A stretch of DNA of 46,377 nt from positions 1 to 46,377 of the forward strand of contig PLZS01000139.1 in the NCBI GenBank assembly GCA_003153555.1. The letters are read 5' to 3'. Source of the stretch: Candidatus Melainabacteria bacterium. Its GTDB lineage: Bacteria > Cyanobacteriota > Vampirovibrionia > Obscuribacterales > Obscuribacteraceae. Made by a program: the position numbers and the translations under genes. The notes under the pieces were generated by a model. That model ran no database searches. It was not told the DNA's origin and saw only the letters and a list, made by a program, of their open reading frames with translations. This document shows positions 7,065 through 15,632 of this stretch, in pieces (position 1 is the stretch's first letter; the number at the start of each line of letters is the position of its first letter).

Positions 7065-7796
7065 ATGGATTCCAACATCTGGTTACCAATTGCTGCCACT
7101 ATAGCCGGTGCTATCGCCTCGGTTACCGGATTCGGCATCGGCAGCCTGCTCACGCCACTGCTTGCATTCGAACTCGGCACTAAACTTGCCGTTGCCGCGA
7201 TCACAATTCCGCACCTGGTAGCAACAGCAGTGCGCTGTTGGGTGTTGCGTAAGTTCATCGATAAGAAAGTTTTGCTCACGTTCGGTGTAACTAGCGCGTT
7301 AGGCGGCTTCGCAGGCGCTTTACTGCACACATGGGCGCAGAGCCAGTGGCTGACGATAGTATTCGGGCTCTTGCTGGCTGTGGTTGGAATTATGGGACTG
7401 ACCGGCTACGATTCGAAGTTGAGAATTGGACGAAAACGTGCTGGGATAGCAGGAGCTGTATCTGGGGCTCTAGGTGGCATGGTCGGCAATCAGGGCGGTC
7501 TGCGTTCAGCGGCAATGCTCGCTTTTGACGTGCCGAAAGAGGCTTTCGTGGCAACATCCACTGCAATTGGCGTCATGGTGGACCTGGCACGCTTACCGGT
7601 TTACCTCGCCACCGAATCGAGTGACTTGATCGCAATCTGGCCCAAAATTGCCCTGGCGACAGCTGGAACACTGGCTGGGACAATGCTCGGAATGAAACTG
7701 CTCGAGAAAATCAGCGAAAGCATATTCAAGAAAGTGGTATCCGCAGTCATACTTATTCTCGGGATTACAGTCTTAATCCGCGGCTCAGTCACCTAA
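7065..7796 (+). CDS. TauE/SafE family membrane permease
   Basis: The 243-residue protein has about seven to eight hydrophobic segments. It shows the two-repeat layout of the TauE/SafE (formerly DUF81) family: a first half starting with GAIASVTGFGIGSLLTPLLA and a second half with VSGALGGMVGNQGGLRSAAM, the conserved glycine-rich motifs of each half. Members are thought to export sulfite, sulfoacetate or related anions, or to take up organic acids, but the substrate cannot be told from sequence. The start at 7065 has only a weak ribosome site. There is no neighbouring sulfur-metabolism gene; MsrA follows 229 bases later on the same strand. Confidence 0.85.
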   Translation: MDSNIWLPIAATIAGAIASVTGFGIGSLLTPLLAFELGTKLAVAAITIPHLVATAVRCWVLRKFIDKKVLLTFGVTSALGGFAGALLHTWAQSQWLTIVFGLLLAVVGIMGLTGYDSKLRIGRKRAGIAGAVSGALGGMVGNQGGLRSAAMLAFDVPKEAFVATSTAIGVMVDLARLPVYLATESSDLIAIWPKIALATAGTLAGTMLGMKLLEKISESIFKKVVSAVILILGITVLIRGSVT

Positions 7797-8025
7797 GCGT
7801 CCTCATAATCAAGATAAGAGCCAACCAGCGAATGAGTGAACGCTCCTCGACTATCCCTGGAAAGCCTAACCTGTGAACGTCGGCATCTGGCCTGCAGTTC
7901 TGATTCAAAATTGTCAGCGGTACAGTCCGCCCAACCGCGCGGCGACGACAAAAACTTACACTGACGACTAACCGGCTAAAAAACCTGCCACAATATTTAT
8001 AACAAAGGCAAATTGGAGAAGAGGC

Positions 8026-8499
8026 ATGCAGAAGGCTATATTCGGTGCGGGTTGTTTCTGGGGTGTAGAGGCGGCGTTTAGACAAATTCCCGGCGTGAAG
8101 GCTACTACAGTCGGCTACTCAGGTGGTTCCCTCGATAAGCCTACCTATCATGATGTTTGCGGTGGAAAAACCGGTCATGCAGAAGTGGTTGAGGTTGATT
8201 TCGATCCAGCCGAAGTTTCTTACGAAAAATTGCTGAAAGCATTCTGGGAATTGCATGATCCCACAACTCCCAACCGACAAGGACCAGACATCGGCAGCCA
8301 ATACCGCTCTGCAATTTTTTTCACGACGCCAGAGCAAGAAGAAATTGCCATATTCTCCAGGGAAGCCGCCAACAAAAGCGGCAAGTTCAAAAAACCGATA
8401 GTCACCGAAATCACCGCCGCTGGTGCCTACTGGCCAGCCGAAGAATATCACCAAAGATATCTAGAAAAGAACGGCCAAGCCACCTGCCATCTGGCTTAA
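8026..8499 (+). CDS. msrA: Peptide methionine sulfoxide reductase A
   Basis: The start follows GGAG with a seven-base spacer. The 157-residue protein begins with FGAGCFWGVEAAF, which holds the catalytic Cys in the GCFWG motif, and continues with TTVGYSGG, GHAEVVEVDFDP, HDPTTPNRQGPDIGSQYRS and YHQRYLEKN, all hallmarks of MsrA. It reduces the S-epimer of methionine sulfoxide in proteins, with thioredoxin as usual reductant. One further Cys lies near the C-terminus (ATCHLA) and could act as resolving Cys. Its stop codon overlaps that of the convergent gene 8496-9017 by two bases, so no terminator can lie between them. Confidence 0.95.
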   Translation: MQKAIFGAGCFWGVEAAFRQIPGVKATTVGYSGGSLDKPTYHDVCGGKTGHAEVVEVDFDPAEVSYEKLLKAFWELHDPTTPNRQGPDIGSQYRSAIFFTTPEQEEIAIFSREAANKSGKFKKPIVTEITAAGAYWPAEEYHQRYLEKNGQATCHLA

Positions 8500-9017
8500 A
8501 AGGGAAAGCGACTGGTATAAATCATCGTCGCTAATTTTTCTGAACACCCAAATCTATCGTAAGTATTGTCACGCATTACCAAGCCTGATTGGGCACCGCG
8601 TGACAGATCCGCCGTGTAGTAGGATACGGCATTTGGCTTGAACTGTAGACTCGGTAAATAACCGAGTCCCGGCTGCAGCCAAGAAGTGCGCATCTCCATG
8701 AAGTTAAGTGGCAAGCCTAAGAAAGTGTTTCCAATTTGAGAAACATCTGGAGACTTAAAATCGAACGGCAAAGATGTAACCGGCCTGTCGAACTTTGTGC
8801 TTGTCAAAAAGTTTAGGCTGGACTGAGTATCCATGGGAAGAACTCTGTTCTGTAAATCAGGATTAGTTGAAGCGTTATTGAACTCCTGAACATCAGGGAG
8901 TGCCTTAGCTTTCTGAGCTTGCTCCGATAACCATTGCGAAGTCTGTCCCCAGTCATTCTCTCCAACTCTAGGTAACTCGCGTGTATCTAAGGTGCTCAGG
9001 CTGTCAAATCCGCTCAT
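8496..9017 (-). CDS. Unrecognised protein, 173 aa
   Basis: The start MSGFDSLSTL at 9017 has AGGA nine bases upstream. The frame stays open 162 bases further upstream, but that extension looks non-coding. The protein has no membrane segment or signal peptide, and its second half is rich in Phe, Leu, Tyr and Ser (LPLNFMEMRTSWLQPGLGY). I recognise no family. It converges on msrA with overlapping stop codons, so the two mRNAs are complementary at their 3' ends. Confidence 0.6.
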   Translation of the reverse strand: MSGFDSLSTLDTRELPRVGENDWGQTSQWLSEQAQKAKALPDVQEFNNASTNPDLQNRVLPMDTQSSLNFLTSTKFDRPVTSLPFDFKSPDVSQIGNTFLGLPLNFMEMRTSWLQPGLGYLPSLQFKPNAVSYYTADLSRGAQSGLVMRDNTYDRFGCSEKLATMIYTSRFPF

Positions 9018-9208
9018 GTGTTTACGTCCTAGCTGCAAAAGACTTCTTACAAGAACACAATTGCTGGTCAAAATAACAACCATGTAACAGCGGAAAACTT
9101 CGTCTAGCGGCAGATCCGTCAAGAAATCCAAATCCTTAGGGGAGAATGCATGCGCACACGGATTTGCAGGAACTGCCATAATCTCTTTTTACACACGGGA
9201 TGGGGCAC

Positions 9209-9406
9209 ATGGCAGAACTTAATTACGACGACAAACAAAAAGAGCTACAGGAAGCCAGGGACGCATACGAGACAAAGATGCGCGAAATCTACGGCGCGGC
9301 CTCAGAACGCGAAGAGCGCAACGAGAAGTTATTGGAGCAAATTAGCAAACAACTAGAAAGCATCGAATCTCTCCTCCGTGAAAAGTTCGTCGCAACACAT
9401 GACTGA
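9209..9406 (+). CDS. Small coiled-coil protein, first of a tandem pair
   Basis: The product is about 65 residues, highly charged and fully helical (MAELNYDDKQKELQEARDAY...), with heptads over most of its length. An ATG nine bases earlier is also possible. Its C-terminal LLEQISKQLESIESLLRE matches MLERILKHLESIHQLIRE at the end of the next gene, so the two appear to share a dimerisation module. Its stop codon overlaps the start of the next gene, which suggests translational coupling. Function unknown. Confidence 0.6.
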   Translation: MAELNYDDKQKELQEARDAYETKMREIYGAASEREERNEKLLEQISKQLESIESLLREKFVATHD

Positions 9407-9710
9407 TCATGATTCTGAATTGGCTGAGCTGGCTGCACGAATCAGCGCGCTTGATCTAGAGGTCCGCCTAAGAGATAATCGCAGACGCGAGCAGAGTCTT
9501 GATTCTGAGAGTTTAGTCCACTACAAGAGGACGATACTGAGAGGTTGCGACAAAAATTTCGCAATGCATAAAGATGCCGCCGAAAGTACGATCGCAGCGA
9601 TGGAGCACGGAAAACGTCGAAGCGATACTCGTGGATTGATGCTTGAACGAATACTCAAACATCTTGAGTCGATACATCAGCTCATACGCGAGTCATCATC
9701 TGACCTTTAA
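9399..9710 (+). CDS. Small coiled-coil protein, second of a tandem pair
   Basis: The start MTDHDSELAE at 9399 overlaps the end of the previous gene by eight bases, the usual arrangement for coupled translation. The 103-residue product is charged and helical, with N-terminal heptads (LAELAARISALDLEVRLRD) and a C-terminal helix related to that of the upstream neighbour. No membrane segment or enzymatic motif is seen. The pair may form a heteromeric coiled coil; this is inference. Confidence 0.6.
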   Translation: MTDHDSELAELAARISALDLEVRLRDNRRREQSLDSESLVHYKRTILRGCDKNFAMHKDAAESTIAAMEHGKRRSDTRGLMLERILKHLESIHQLIRESSSDL

Positions 9711-9742
9711 GCATGAGAAATTCGAGTTAGAATCCGATAAAT

Positions 9743-11197
9743 CTACTGCGACTGTTGCAGGAGCGCGGCGGCGAAGTCTTTTGCAGTGTTGAGGATTTGC
9801 TCGTCGTCGAGGTGTGCGAAAGGTAATAGGAATTGGTTTGGCACCGGATCTACGATGTAGTAATCGCGAGTAGAAATTAAAGGCAACTTGGCAGTGCGGG
9901 CGGCGGCGAGGATGTCTTCTTCACTGCGATCCAAATTCAGCTCAATCAACAGATTCATGCCACCGCTTTCCTTACCCATCGAAACTCGACTGCCAAATTG
10001 CTTGGTCAGAGAGATGATCATTTCCTGTCGGCGATGCGCATACAAGCGATGGCTTCTGCGCAGGTGCCTCTCCATATAGCCTTCGAGTAAAAAGTCCGTG
10101 ATCACCTTTTGTTCGAGCACAGGCACTTCGCGCTCAAGCATGCTCTTTAACTCATGCACTATCGGCATCCAGCGGTCTGGAAAGATAGCAAATCCGACTC
10201 GCGACACAGGAAAAAGCGCTCGCCAGAACGAAGACAAATAAATCACGCAGTCGTTATCATCAAGCCCTTGAATGGCTGGCAATGGGCGCATTTTGTACCA
10301 ATATTCGCTGTCAAATCCATCCTCGACGATGAATGACCCGGTGCGTTTCGACCACTCAATTAGGGCTTTTCGGCGCTCTATTGTGAGCACCGCTCCTGTC
10401 GGATCATGATGCGCGGGAGTGAGATAAATGAGCTTCGCACCAGGATCTACGTTCTGAAGTTTGTCTACGATCAATCCTTCGTTGTCGACCGGAACGGGCA
10501 CTACTTCCGCACCATTGGCGATAAAGATGCGCCTGGCAATCTGAAATCCAGGATTTTCGAGGATGACGGTGTCGCCTGGATCAATCATCAATCTGGCTAC
10601 GAAATCGAGCGCGGAAGACGGTCCCGAAAAGATTACAACATTGCCTGGGTGGCAACGGAGCGAACGAAAGCGATTCAAATATGAGGCAATTGCCTCTCTT
10701 AAAGGCATGTAACCAAGCCGATCACCGACCAATTCAAATTCAACGGGATTGAAACCATCGCGCAAATGTTTCAGAAGAATTTTGCGCCATTGGTCCACTG
10801 GCAGCTCCTCAAAAGGAGAGGCACCAAAATTCAGCTCGGCTGACAGCTTTGCACCGCTGCTGGCAACGACTCGATGGCCAAACCGAGATACCGCATTCGG
10901 TGGCAACTGAGTGACCACTTTCGGAGACTCTTGAAATTGGGATTGGTGATCTTCACTTCGAATGATCTTTAGAGTCTGATTGTTAGATTCCAGGTAGCCA
11001 TGCCCGACAAGAAGTTCAGTCGCCTTCAAGACCGTGTGCCTCGAGACGCCTAGTTTGCGCGAGAGATCGCGCGTAGATGGAAACGGCTCGCCGGATTTAA
11101 GTTTCCCGTCGGCAATTGCCTGACGCAAAGCCTCATAAAGCTGCAGGTATATCGGCTTATCGGACGCCGAATCAAGAACTATTGGAATGTCGACCAT
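9743..11197 (-). CDS. MocR/GabR-type regulator lacking the PLP-binding lysine
   Basis: From MVDIPIVLDS (start 11197) residues 10-75 form a GntR winged helix: PIYLQLYEALRQAIADG, SGEPFPSTRDLSRKLGVSR, then the wing. Residues 120-484 are a fold-type-I aminotransferase domain, the MocR layout. Family landmarks are TPAHHDPTG (residues 260-268), VEDGFDSEY (291-299) and SSFWRALFPVSRVGF (322-336). In normal members the last motif contains Ser-Lys with the Schiff-base lysine; here codon 326 is CGA (Arg). The usual Glu-Asp-Asp is Glu-Asp-Gly. The protein is otherwise full length and in frame. It may sense a ligand without forming the aldimine. The frame upstream of 11197 is open but looks non-coding. 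Confidence 0.88.
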   Translation of the reverse strand: MVDIPIVLDSASDKPIYLQLYEALRQAIADGKLKSGEPFPSTRDLSRKLGVSRHTVLKATELLVGHGYLESNNQTLKIIRSEDHQSQFQESPKVVTQLPPNAVSRFGHRVVASSGAKLSAELNFGASPFEELPVDQWRKILLKHLRDGFNPVEFELVGDRLGYMPLREAIASYLNRFRSLRCHPGNVVIFSGPSSALDFVARLMIDPGDTVILENPGFQIARRIFIANGAEVVPVPVDNEGLIVDKLQNVDPGAKLIYLTPAHHDPTGAVLTIERRKALIEWSKRTGSFIVEDGFDSEYWYKMRPLPAIQGLDDNDCVIYLSSFWRALFPVSRVGFAIFPDRWMPIVHELKSMLEREVPVLEQKVITDFLLEGYMERHLRRSHRLYAHRRQEMIISLTKQFGSRVSMGKESGGMNLLIELNLDRSEEDILAAARTAKLPLISTRDYYIVDPVPNQFLLPFAHLDDEQILNTAKDFAAALLQQSQ

Positions 11198-11343
11198 GGG
11201 TGCAATTTCTAGTGCATTAGAATCAGCCCCAAATGATAAGGCAAATGTCAGCCAATAATGGCAGCCTTGATAACAAAACTTTTTCACTATATTACATAGC
11301 ACAAAAACACAAAAAGCAATATTGCAGGAAAGCAAGCCGCCAT

Positions 11344-11390
11344 GCGGCGATGGAGCAATCCAGGCCTATGCCCAGTCACTCCATCGCCGC
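11344..11390. repeat. 12-bp inverted repeat with 23-base loop
   Basis: GCGGCGATGGAG and its exact complement lie between the start of the MocR-like gene and the end of the degraded ugpQ. It could end transcription of the pseudogene operon, but there is no T-run. Confidence 0.6.
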
Positions 11391-11401
11391 AAGACTGACA
11401 G

Positions 11402-11943
11402 CTACTGCGCGAATTCCGCATCAACCAGCTGGCGAAGCTCGAACGGGAAATCGGTGAAGATGCCATCCACGCCCATGTTCAGAAGCCGACGCATCTCGTC
11501 GACCTCATTGATCGTCCAGACGTGCACTTCGAGACCAATGGCATGTGCAGCTCGAATCACCCGAGCCGTAACGATCCTGATCCGACCCTTTCGCACAGGC
11601 ACCTGGAGAGCTGTTGCTCCCTGGCTGATGCGCGGGCGAAGTCCGAGACGCGTCATGAACACGATCACAAGCGTCTCGAACGCGGAGCAGGACGTGTACG
11701 GCATCTCTCGCCGTACGTGGCGAAGCATTGACTGCTTGTTACCGGCTGCCAGAACGGAGCCATCGCGCAGACGACCACGAACTTGTCCTTGGTCATGTGG
11801 ATGTCAGTCTCAAGCACATCCACGCCGATGGCTGCGGCAAATTCGAAAGAAATCATCGTGTTCTCGGGCGCGGTGCCGGCAGATCCGCGGTGACCGATCA
11901 CGCGCGGATGCCTGCCAGCAAAGAACCCCCGGTTTCGGGACAT
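11402..11943 (-). pseudogene. ugpQ: Degraded glycerophosphodiester phosphodiesterase
   Basis: The N-terminal part reads PRVIGHRGSAGTAPENTM then VDVLETDIHMTKDKFVVV, the classical GDPD active-site start (GHRG with the catalytic His, PENT, and the Glu-x-Asp metal ligands). Near 11785 the frame breaks: the expected His-Asp-Gly continues in another frame as DGSVLAAGNKQS. The C-terminal part has AAHAIGLEVHVWTINEVDEM and MGVDGIFTDFP, the usual GDPD end. Together the parts give about 175 residues against some 240-260 for the family, so a central block seems lost as well. The start overlaps the stop of the degraded glpD by one base, showing they were one operon. Confidence 0.8.
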
Positions 11944-12592
11944 CAGTTCTCCTCGGGGTAGAGATTGCGGAAGCTTGCCAGGTCGTCAAGCCGCTCCGTC
12001 TCGGACCATCCGAGCTCGGCAGCATCAAACGAGAAACGGAGTCGGCACACCTGAGTGCACCCGAGCGATCGGTGATCGAAAGACGGATGCGACGAGAGAG
12101 CACGTCGTCCAGCGTGCGCGCGGACTCACTACGAACTGGTAGATGACCTGCGCGAGGATGTACGGATGCGAGCCAGAAACGGGCTCACTGAGCGAGGAAT
12201 CTTCGGACACGAGGGCGAGAACTGCTTCTGTGTTCGCGCCGTAGGCAGTCGGGAGATAGCTGGCGGTCTCGGAGGAGAGCCCGATGGCTTGAGCCGCGAC
12301 TTCGAACGCACTGATCAAGCCCCGACTCCTTGTGGATGCTGGTGACTCGCGTGTAGTTGAGGGCGATCGCGCCGAAACTGCTGGCGGTATTGATCACCTC
12401 CAGGGTGTGCCGAGCGTCGTCAGTGCGACAGTCGGAGTACATCAGACCGCCGATCAGACCCTTAGCACGCACGCCCGGGCAGCGAGTCTGAACTTCAGCG
12501 CGGGAGATGCGCTTATGGAAACCAGTGCCACGCTTTCGCTCGGGAGTTCGCATGGAGCGCAAGTCAGCAGACCCGCCTCGATGCGTGATCAT
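11943..12592 (-). pseudogene. glpD: Degraded glycerol-3-phosphate dehydrogenase remnant
   Basis: Three pieces in different frames match the FAD-dependent GlpD family: LIGGLMYSDCRTDDARHTLE (about 12330-12450), then AIGLSSETASYLPTAYGANT (about 12230-12290), then TLDDVLSRRIRLSITDR and AAELGWSETERLDDLASFRN down to the stop at 11943. The N-terminal FAD-binding Rossmann region is missing. The first and second pieces join at about 12320 without the roughly 200 or more residues that normally separate them, and frameshifts lie near 12133 and 12025. It cannot encode an enzyme. The well-preserved residues within each piece suggest recent loss. The upstream boundary is approximate. Confidence 0.8.
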
Positions 12593-12656
12593 GCCCGGTT
12601 GTGGACAACCGCGCTCATTTCCGGGATAAAACCGCGCAACGGGATAATCCGCGCAA

Positions 12657-14198
12657 TTAGTTATTCTTCCTTGCGGGTGCGGACTGGCGCTGACCACCAT
12701 GTTCGGCTAAGAGCGATGAGGCGCCCTGGTGTCCCTGCATTTCTGCATCGTCCAGCGGTGTCTTGCCCCAACGATCGAGAGGATTGATATTAACGCCCAA
12801 CGAGAGCAGATATCGCAGTGAATTCAACTTGCCTTCACTGGCGGCGATGTGGAGGGCAGTACGACGATCGTAATCGTGCGATGCCGGGTCAATGCCGATG
12901 GCGACCAATCGCCGCATCTCAGCCACGTCGTCTCCATAAGCCGCCCAGCACAACGCCGTAATGCCGCCAAACCGCGAAGCGTACAGGTTTCGGCGCGGAT
13001 CGACACGATCGTCAGTCAGTCCGACCATGCTGTCGAAGGTGTGGAATTTGAATCGGGACACAAGCCGGCGGCAGAATTCAACTCCGCGAACGCTGTTGCC
13101 CAGCTCATCCAACCTTGGAGACCAAACAGCAAATCCCGCCACGTTTGGCACCACCAGTAATATCGCACCGGACACACCGCTTTTTGCAGGGATGCCGACT
13201 TTGAAGGCGAACTCCCCAGAGAAGTCATACATTCCGCAAGAAGACATCAGCGACAAGCAATTCTTGACGTGATCGGGACGCATCACTTGCACACCGGTGA
13301 GCGGACAATTGCCCCCGTTTGCGAGAGTAGCAGCGATTATCGAAAGTGACTTAGTGCTCGCCTCAATTGAGCAACACTGGAAATAGAAGTCCAAGACGTC
13401 GAGCAGATCAGCATCGGGTGGAAAGGCCTTTTTCTCGCGCATGAAGTAGCCGAGCGCAAAATTTCGATCCGCCGTCTGCCTTTCGGATAGATAGACAGCA
13501 TTGTCAAAGCCGATTTTTGCGCCTCCCGCAAAGTCTCTCCATCTGCTAATCACGTAATCAAATCGATCTGCCGACTCACTTCCGGCTTTGATCAGGGCAC
13601 CGCACATGATGGCACCAGCGTTAATCATCGGATTGTGAGGCAGTCCTTTGGAATTAAGAGCCAGTTCATTGAAAGTTTTGCCGCTGGGCTCTGCACCCAC
13701 ATATCGGTGGACTTCCTCCTCACCATGTTCTTCCAAAGCGAGGCAGTATGTTATCGGCTTTGAGCATGATTGCACGCAAAATGAATCGTCGGCATCACCC
13801 AGAGACATGCGCTGCCCGTCAATTGAACAAATCGAGATGGAGAATTTCTCAGGGTCGACTCGCTGCAACTGCGGGATGTAATCGGCAAGCTTGCCATCTT
13901 TGATCAAACTTACCTTGTCATAAATGTCCTCGACATCGGCACAGAAATCATGAAATTGGGGAATCGCCAACTGACCGGACAAGACCTGTTCAAACAGAGC
14001 CGGTGAGCATTCCTGTAAACCTTGAAAATCGGCTTCGGTCAGCTGTTCCGAGCAGGACTTCAGTCGTTTCAACAAGGGAAGATAGCGAATGTCGTCTTCC
14101 AAAATGCCACTGTCATGGAATGCTTCCATCAAAGAACTCCGCGAAACAAGGTTTCCCTTGCTGAATGCCGCGAATAAACCGGATCGCCCTTCAGTCAT
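12657..14198 (-). CDS. glsA: Glutaminase with C-terminal ankyrin repeats
   Basis: ATG at 14198 follows GGAG with a five-base spacer. Residues 1-90 form a helical N-terminal domain. Residues about 95-400 are a serine-dependent beta-lactamase-fold glutaminase: FCVQSCSKPITYCLA holds the Ser-x-x-Lys catalytic pair, followed by GKTFNELAL, NPMINAGAIM, LANGGNCPLTG and MYDFSGEFAFKVGIPAKSGV. Residues about 420-505 are ankyrin repeats (GITALCWAAYGD, RRTALHIAASEG, WGKTPLDDAEMQGH). It hydrolyses glutamine to glutamate and ammonia, probably in the cytoplasm. The order of N-terminal helical domain, glutaminase and ankyrins resembles animal GLS; short bacterial GlsA enzymes of about 310 residues lack both ends. 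Confidence 0.92.
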   Translation of the reverse strand: MTEGRSGLFAAFSKGNLVSRSSLMEAFHDSGILEDDIRYLPLLKRLKSCSEQLTEADFQGLQECSPALFEQVLSGQLAIPQFHDFCADVEDIYDKVSLIKDGKLADYIPQLQRVDPEKFSISICSIDGQRMSLGDADDSFCVQSCSKPITYCLALEEHGEEEVHRYVGAEPSGKTFNELALNSKGLPHNPMINAGAIMCGALIKAGSESADRFDYVISRWRDFAGGAKIGFDNAVYLSERQTADRNFALGYFMREKKAFPPDADLLDVLDFYFQCCSIEASTKSLSIIAATLANGGNCPLTGVQVMRPDHVKNCLSLMSSCGMYDFSGEFAFKVGIPAKSGVSGAILLVVPNVAGFAVWSPRLDELGNSVRGVEFCRRLVSRFKFHTFDSMVGLTDDRVDPRRNLYASRFGGITALCWAAYGDDVAEMRRLVAIGIDPASHDYDRRTALHIAASEGKLNSLRYLLSLGVNINPLDRWGKTPLDDAEMQGHQGASSLLAEHGGQRQSAPARKNN

Positions 14199-14315
14199 AT
14201 AAACTCCATCGCTGCCGCCGATACTGTTATGCCCCAGTTATAAGACTTCTCGGCGAAATGTGGATCATTCTGCCACTTCATTGTGGAATTTCATACGACT
14301 CATGACGGATGCGTG

Positions 14316-15632
14316 TTATGTGCCGGCAGGGATGCCGGCGCTCCCAGGTTTTACGTAGGCTAAAACCTCTTGCGCCGCTCTGATACCAGAGGCGATGGCG
14401 CCGTGGACAAATCCAGAGTTACCGCTGTAATCAGTGGCCTCGCCTGCAAAGAAAAGCGTGTTTGCAAGGGGTGCGGCAAGAACTCGGGGGGCATCTGAAC
14501 CGCCCTTGGTGCTATACGAATAGACGCCAAGAGAAAATGGGTCCTTCGACCAGTCATGATAGCGAAAGGCCACCAGTTGACCATGAATCACGTCCTTTGG
14601 GATATTCAAAATCGAGGACAGTTTTGCTATGGCGATTTCCGCCAATTGATTCCCATCTTTATCGCGAATCACATCGGGTCCAGAATTCCAAGCCACCAAC
14701 ATCGGCACTCTGATTGGATGAAGCGTCCACCAGGTTCGAAATGGACCTTCCGCTGCGTCGATAAAATTCAACTGCGCAAGAGTCTTGTTGTCCACAGAAA
14801 TTGACTCCCAAAACAACTCCTTAAAGCTGAATACAAGCCGCTGGGCATGACCCATAACCAGTAAATCCAGCGCTTGCTTCTTCTCGTCAAGCGGCGGAAT
14901 AAACTTAACGATTTCTTGTTGAAGCACAGGCAATGGGAGAGTAACAATGGCTTTGTGAGCAGTTATGACAGTGCCATTGGCAAGCTCACAATGAATCGAA
15001 TTTTCGGACCATTTGAGCGACTGAACATTGGCGTTCAAATGCAGCTTGAGAAGATCTTGGTCGCACTCGTTCCATAGCCCCTGGGCAATAGTCGCGTATC
15101 CTCGAGTCAGCCTGAATTGTCTATGACCACTGATTCGCTTTGCAGCGTCGGAAAGTTGAGTAAGGGCATAAATACCAATCTTATTGGCGTCAGCAGCATT
15201 GAAACCCTCGACATAGGCGGTTGCTACGTCTTTTGATTGGCTAGAGAACTGCTGCCCTGCAAGCCATTCGGCGAAGGTTTTGTCTTCGGTTTGACCAGGC
15301 GGTGGAATTGCCGCCATCACTTCCTCGAGCGTTGAATTAAACACCGCGGTGTCAATAATCTTTCCTTTTTCGATGTACAGCTGCTCTTCGCCAACTTCGA
15401 CCGGCGCAATGCGATGCTCTCGCAAAACCTGCATCAATTCTGGTGGCAACCCATGCACGAACTCCGCCCCGAGTTCGACCGACACCGGGAAATCGCTGTC
15501 TTGGAGCGACAGGATTCTACCGCCGATGCGATCGCGGGCTTCGAGGATGAGGACAGCTTGTCCAGCCCGAGTAAGTTCGCGCGCCGCCGCTAGACCAGCC
15601 ACTCCGGCTCCGATGATAATTATCGCGCTCAT
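14316..15632 (-). CDS. Flavin-dependent amine oxidase
   Basis: The 438-residue protein opens with IIIIGAGVAGLAAARELTRA and ILEARDRIGGRI, the dinucleotide-binding GxGxxG and the second FAD motif of the amine oxidase family. The C-terminal flavin motif LFFAGEATDYSGNSGFVHGA is also complete. Middle motifs such as ITAHKAIVTLPLPVLQQ and FVHGLPPELM fit monoamine or polyamine oxidases. It oxidises a primary or secondary amine to an imine with H2O2 formation; the substrate is unknown. A GAGGG site precedes the start. The last ten codons (AGIPAGT end) are supplied by a repeat-like palindrome, so the original C-terminus may have been changed. The gene upstream of it in transcription is on the other strand. 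Confidence 0.9.
   Translation of the reverse strand: MSAIIIIGAGVAGLAAARELTRAGQAVLILEARDRIGGRILSLQDSDFPVSVELGAEFVHGLPPELMQVLREHRIAPVEVGEEQLYIEKGKIIDTAVFNSTLEEVMAAIPPPGQTEDKTFAEWLAGQQFSSQSKDVATAYVEGFNAADANKIGIYALTQLSDAAKRISGHRQFRLTRGYATIAQGLWNECDQDLLKLHLNANVQSLKWSENSIHCELANGTVITAHKAIVTLPLPVLQQEIVKFIPPLDEKKQALDLLVMGHAQRLVFSFKELFWESISVDNKTLAQLNFIDAAEGPFRTWWTLHPIRVPMLVAWNSGPDVIRDKDGNQLAEIAIAKLSSILNIPKDVIHGQLVAFRYHDWSKDPFSLGVYSYSTKGGSDAPRVLAAPLANTLFFAGEATDYSGNSGFVHGAIASGIRAAQEVLAYVKPGSAGIPAGT
14322..14339. repeat. REP-like palindrome inside the end of the amine oxidase gene
   Basis: GCCGGC, a six-base spacer and GCCGGC form a hairpin. Sequences of the type GCCGGCATCCCTGCCGGC are common dispersed palindromes in bacterial genomes. 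Here it is read in frame as the last residues of the protein. Confidence 0.55.

Noticed and set aside
11198..11335. 46-residue N-terminal extension of the MocR-like protein
   Set aside because: Cys/Phe-rich composition not seen in the family; the winged-helix domain starts normally after MVDIPIVL.
11322..12146. Long plus-strand frame opposite the glpD-ugpQ remnants
   Set aside because: The minus strand carries clear family motifs; the plus frame is an Arg/Ser-rich shadow in GC-rich DNA.
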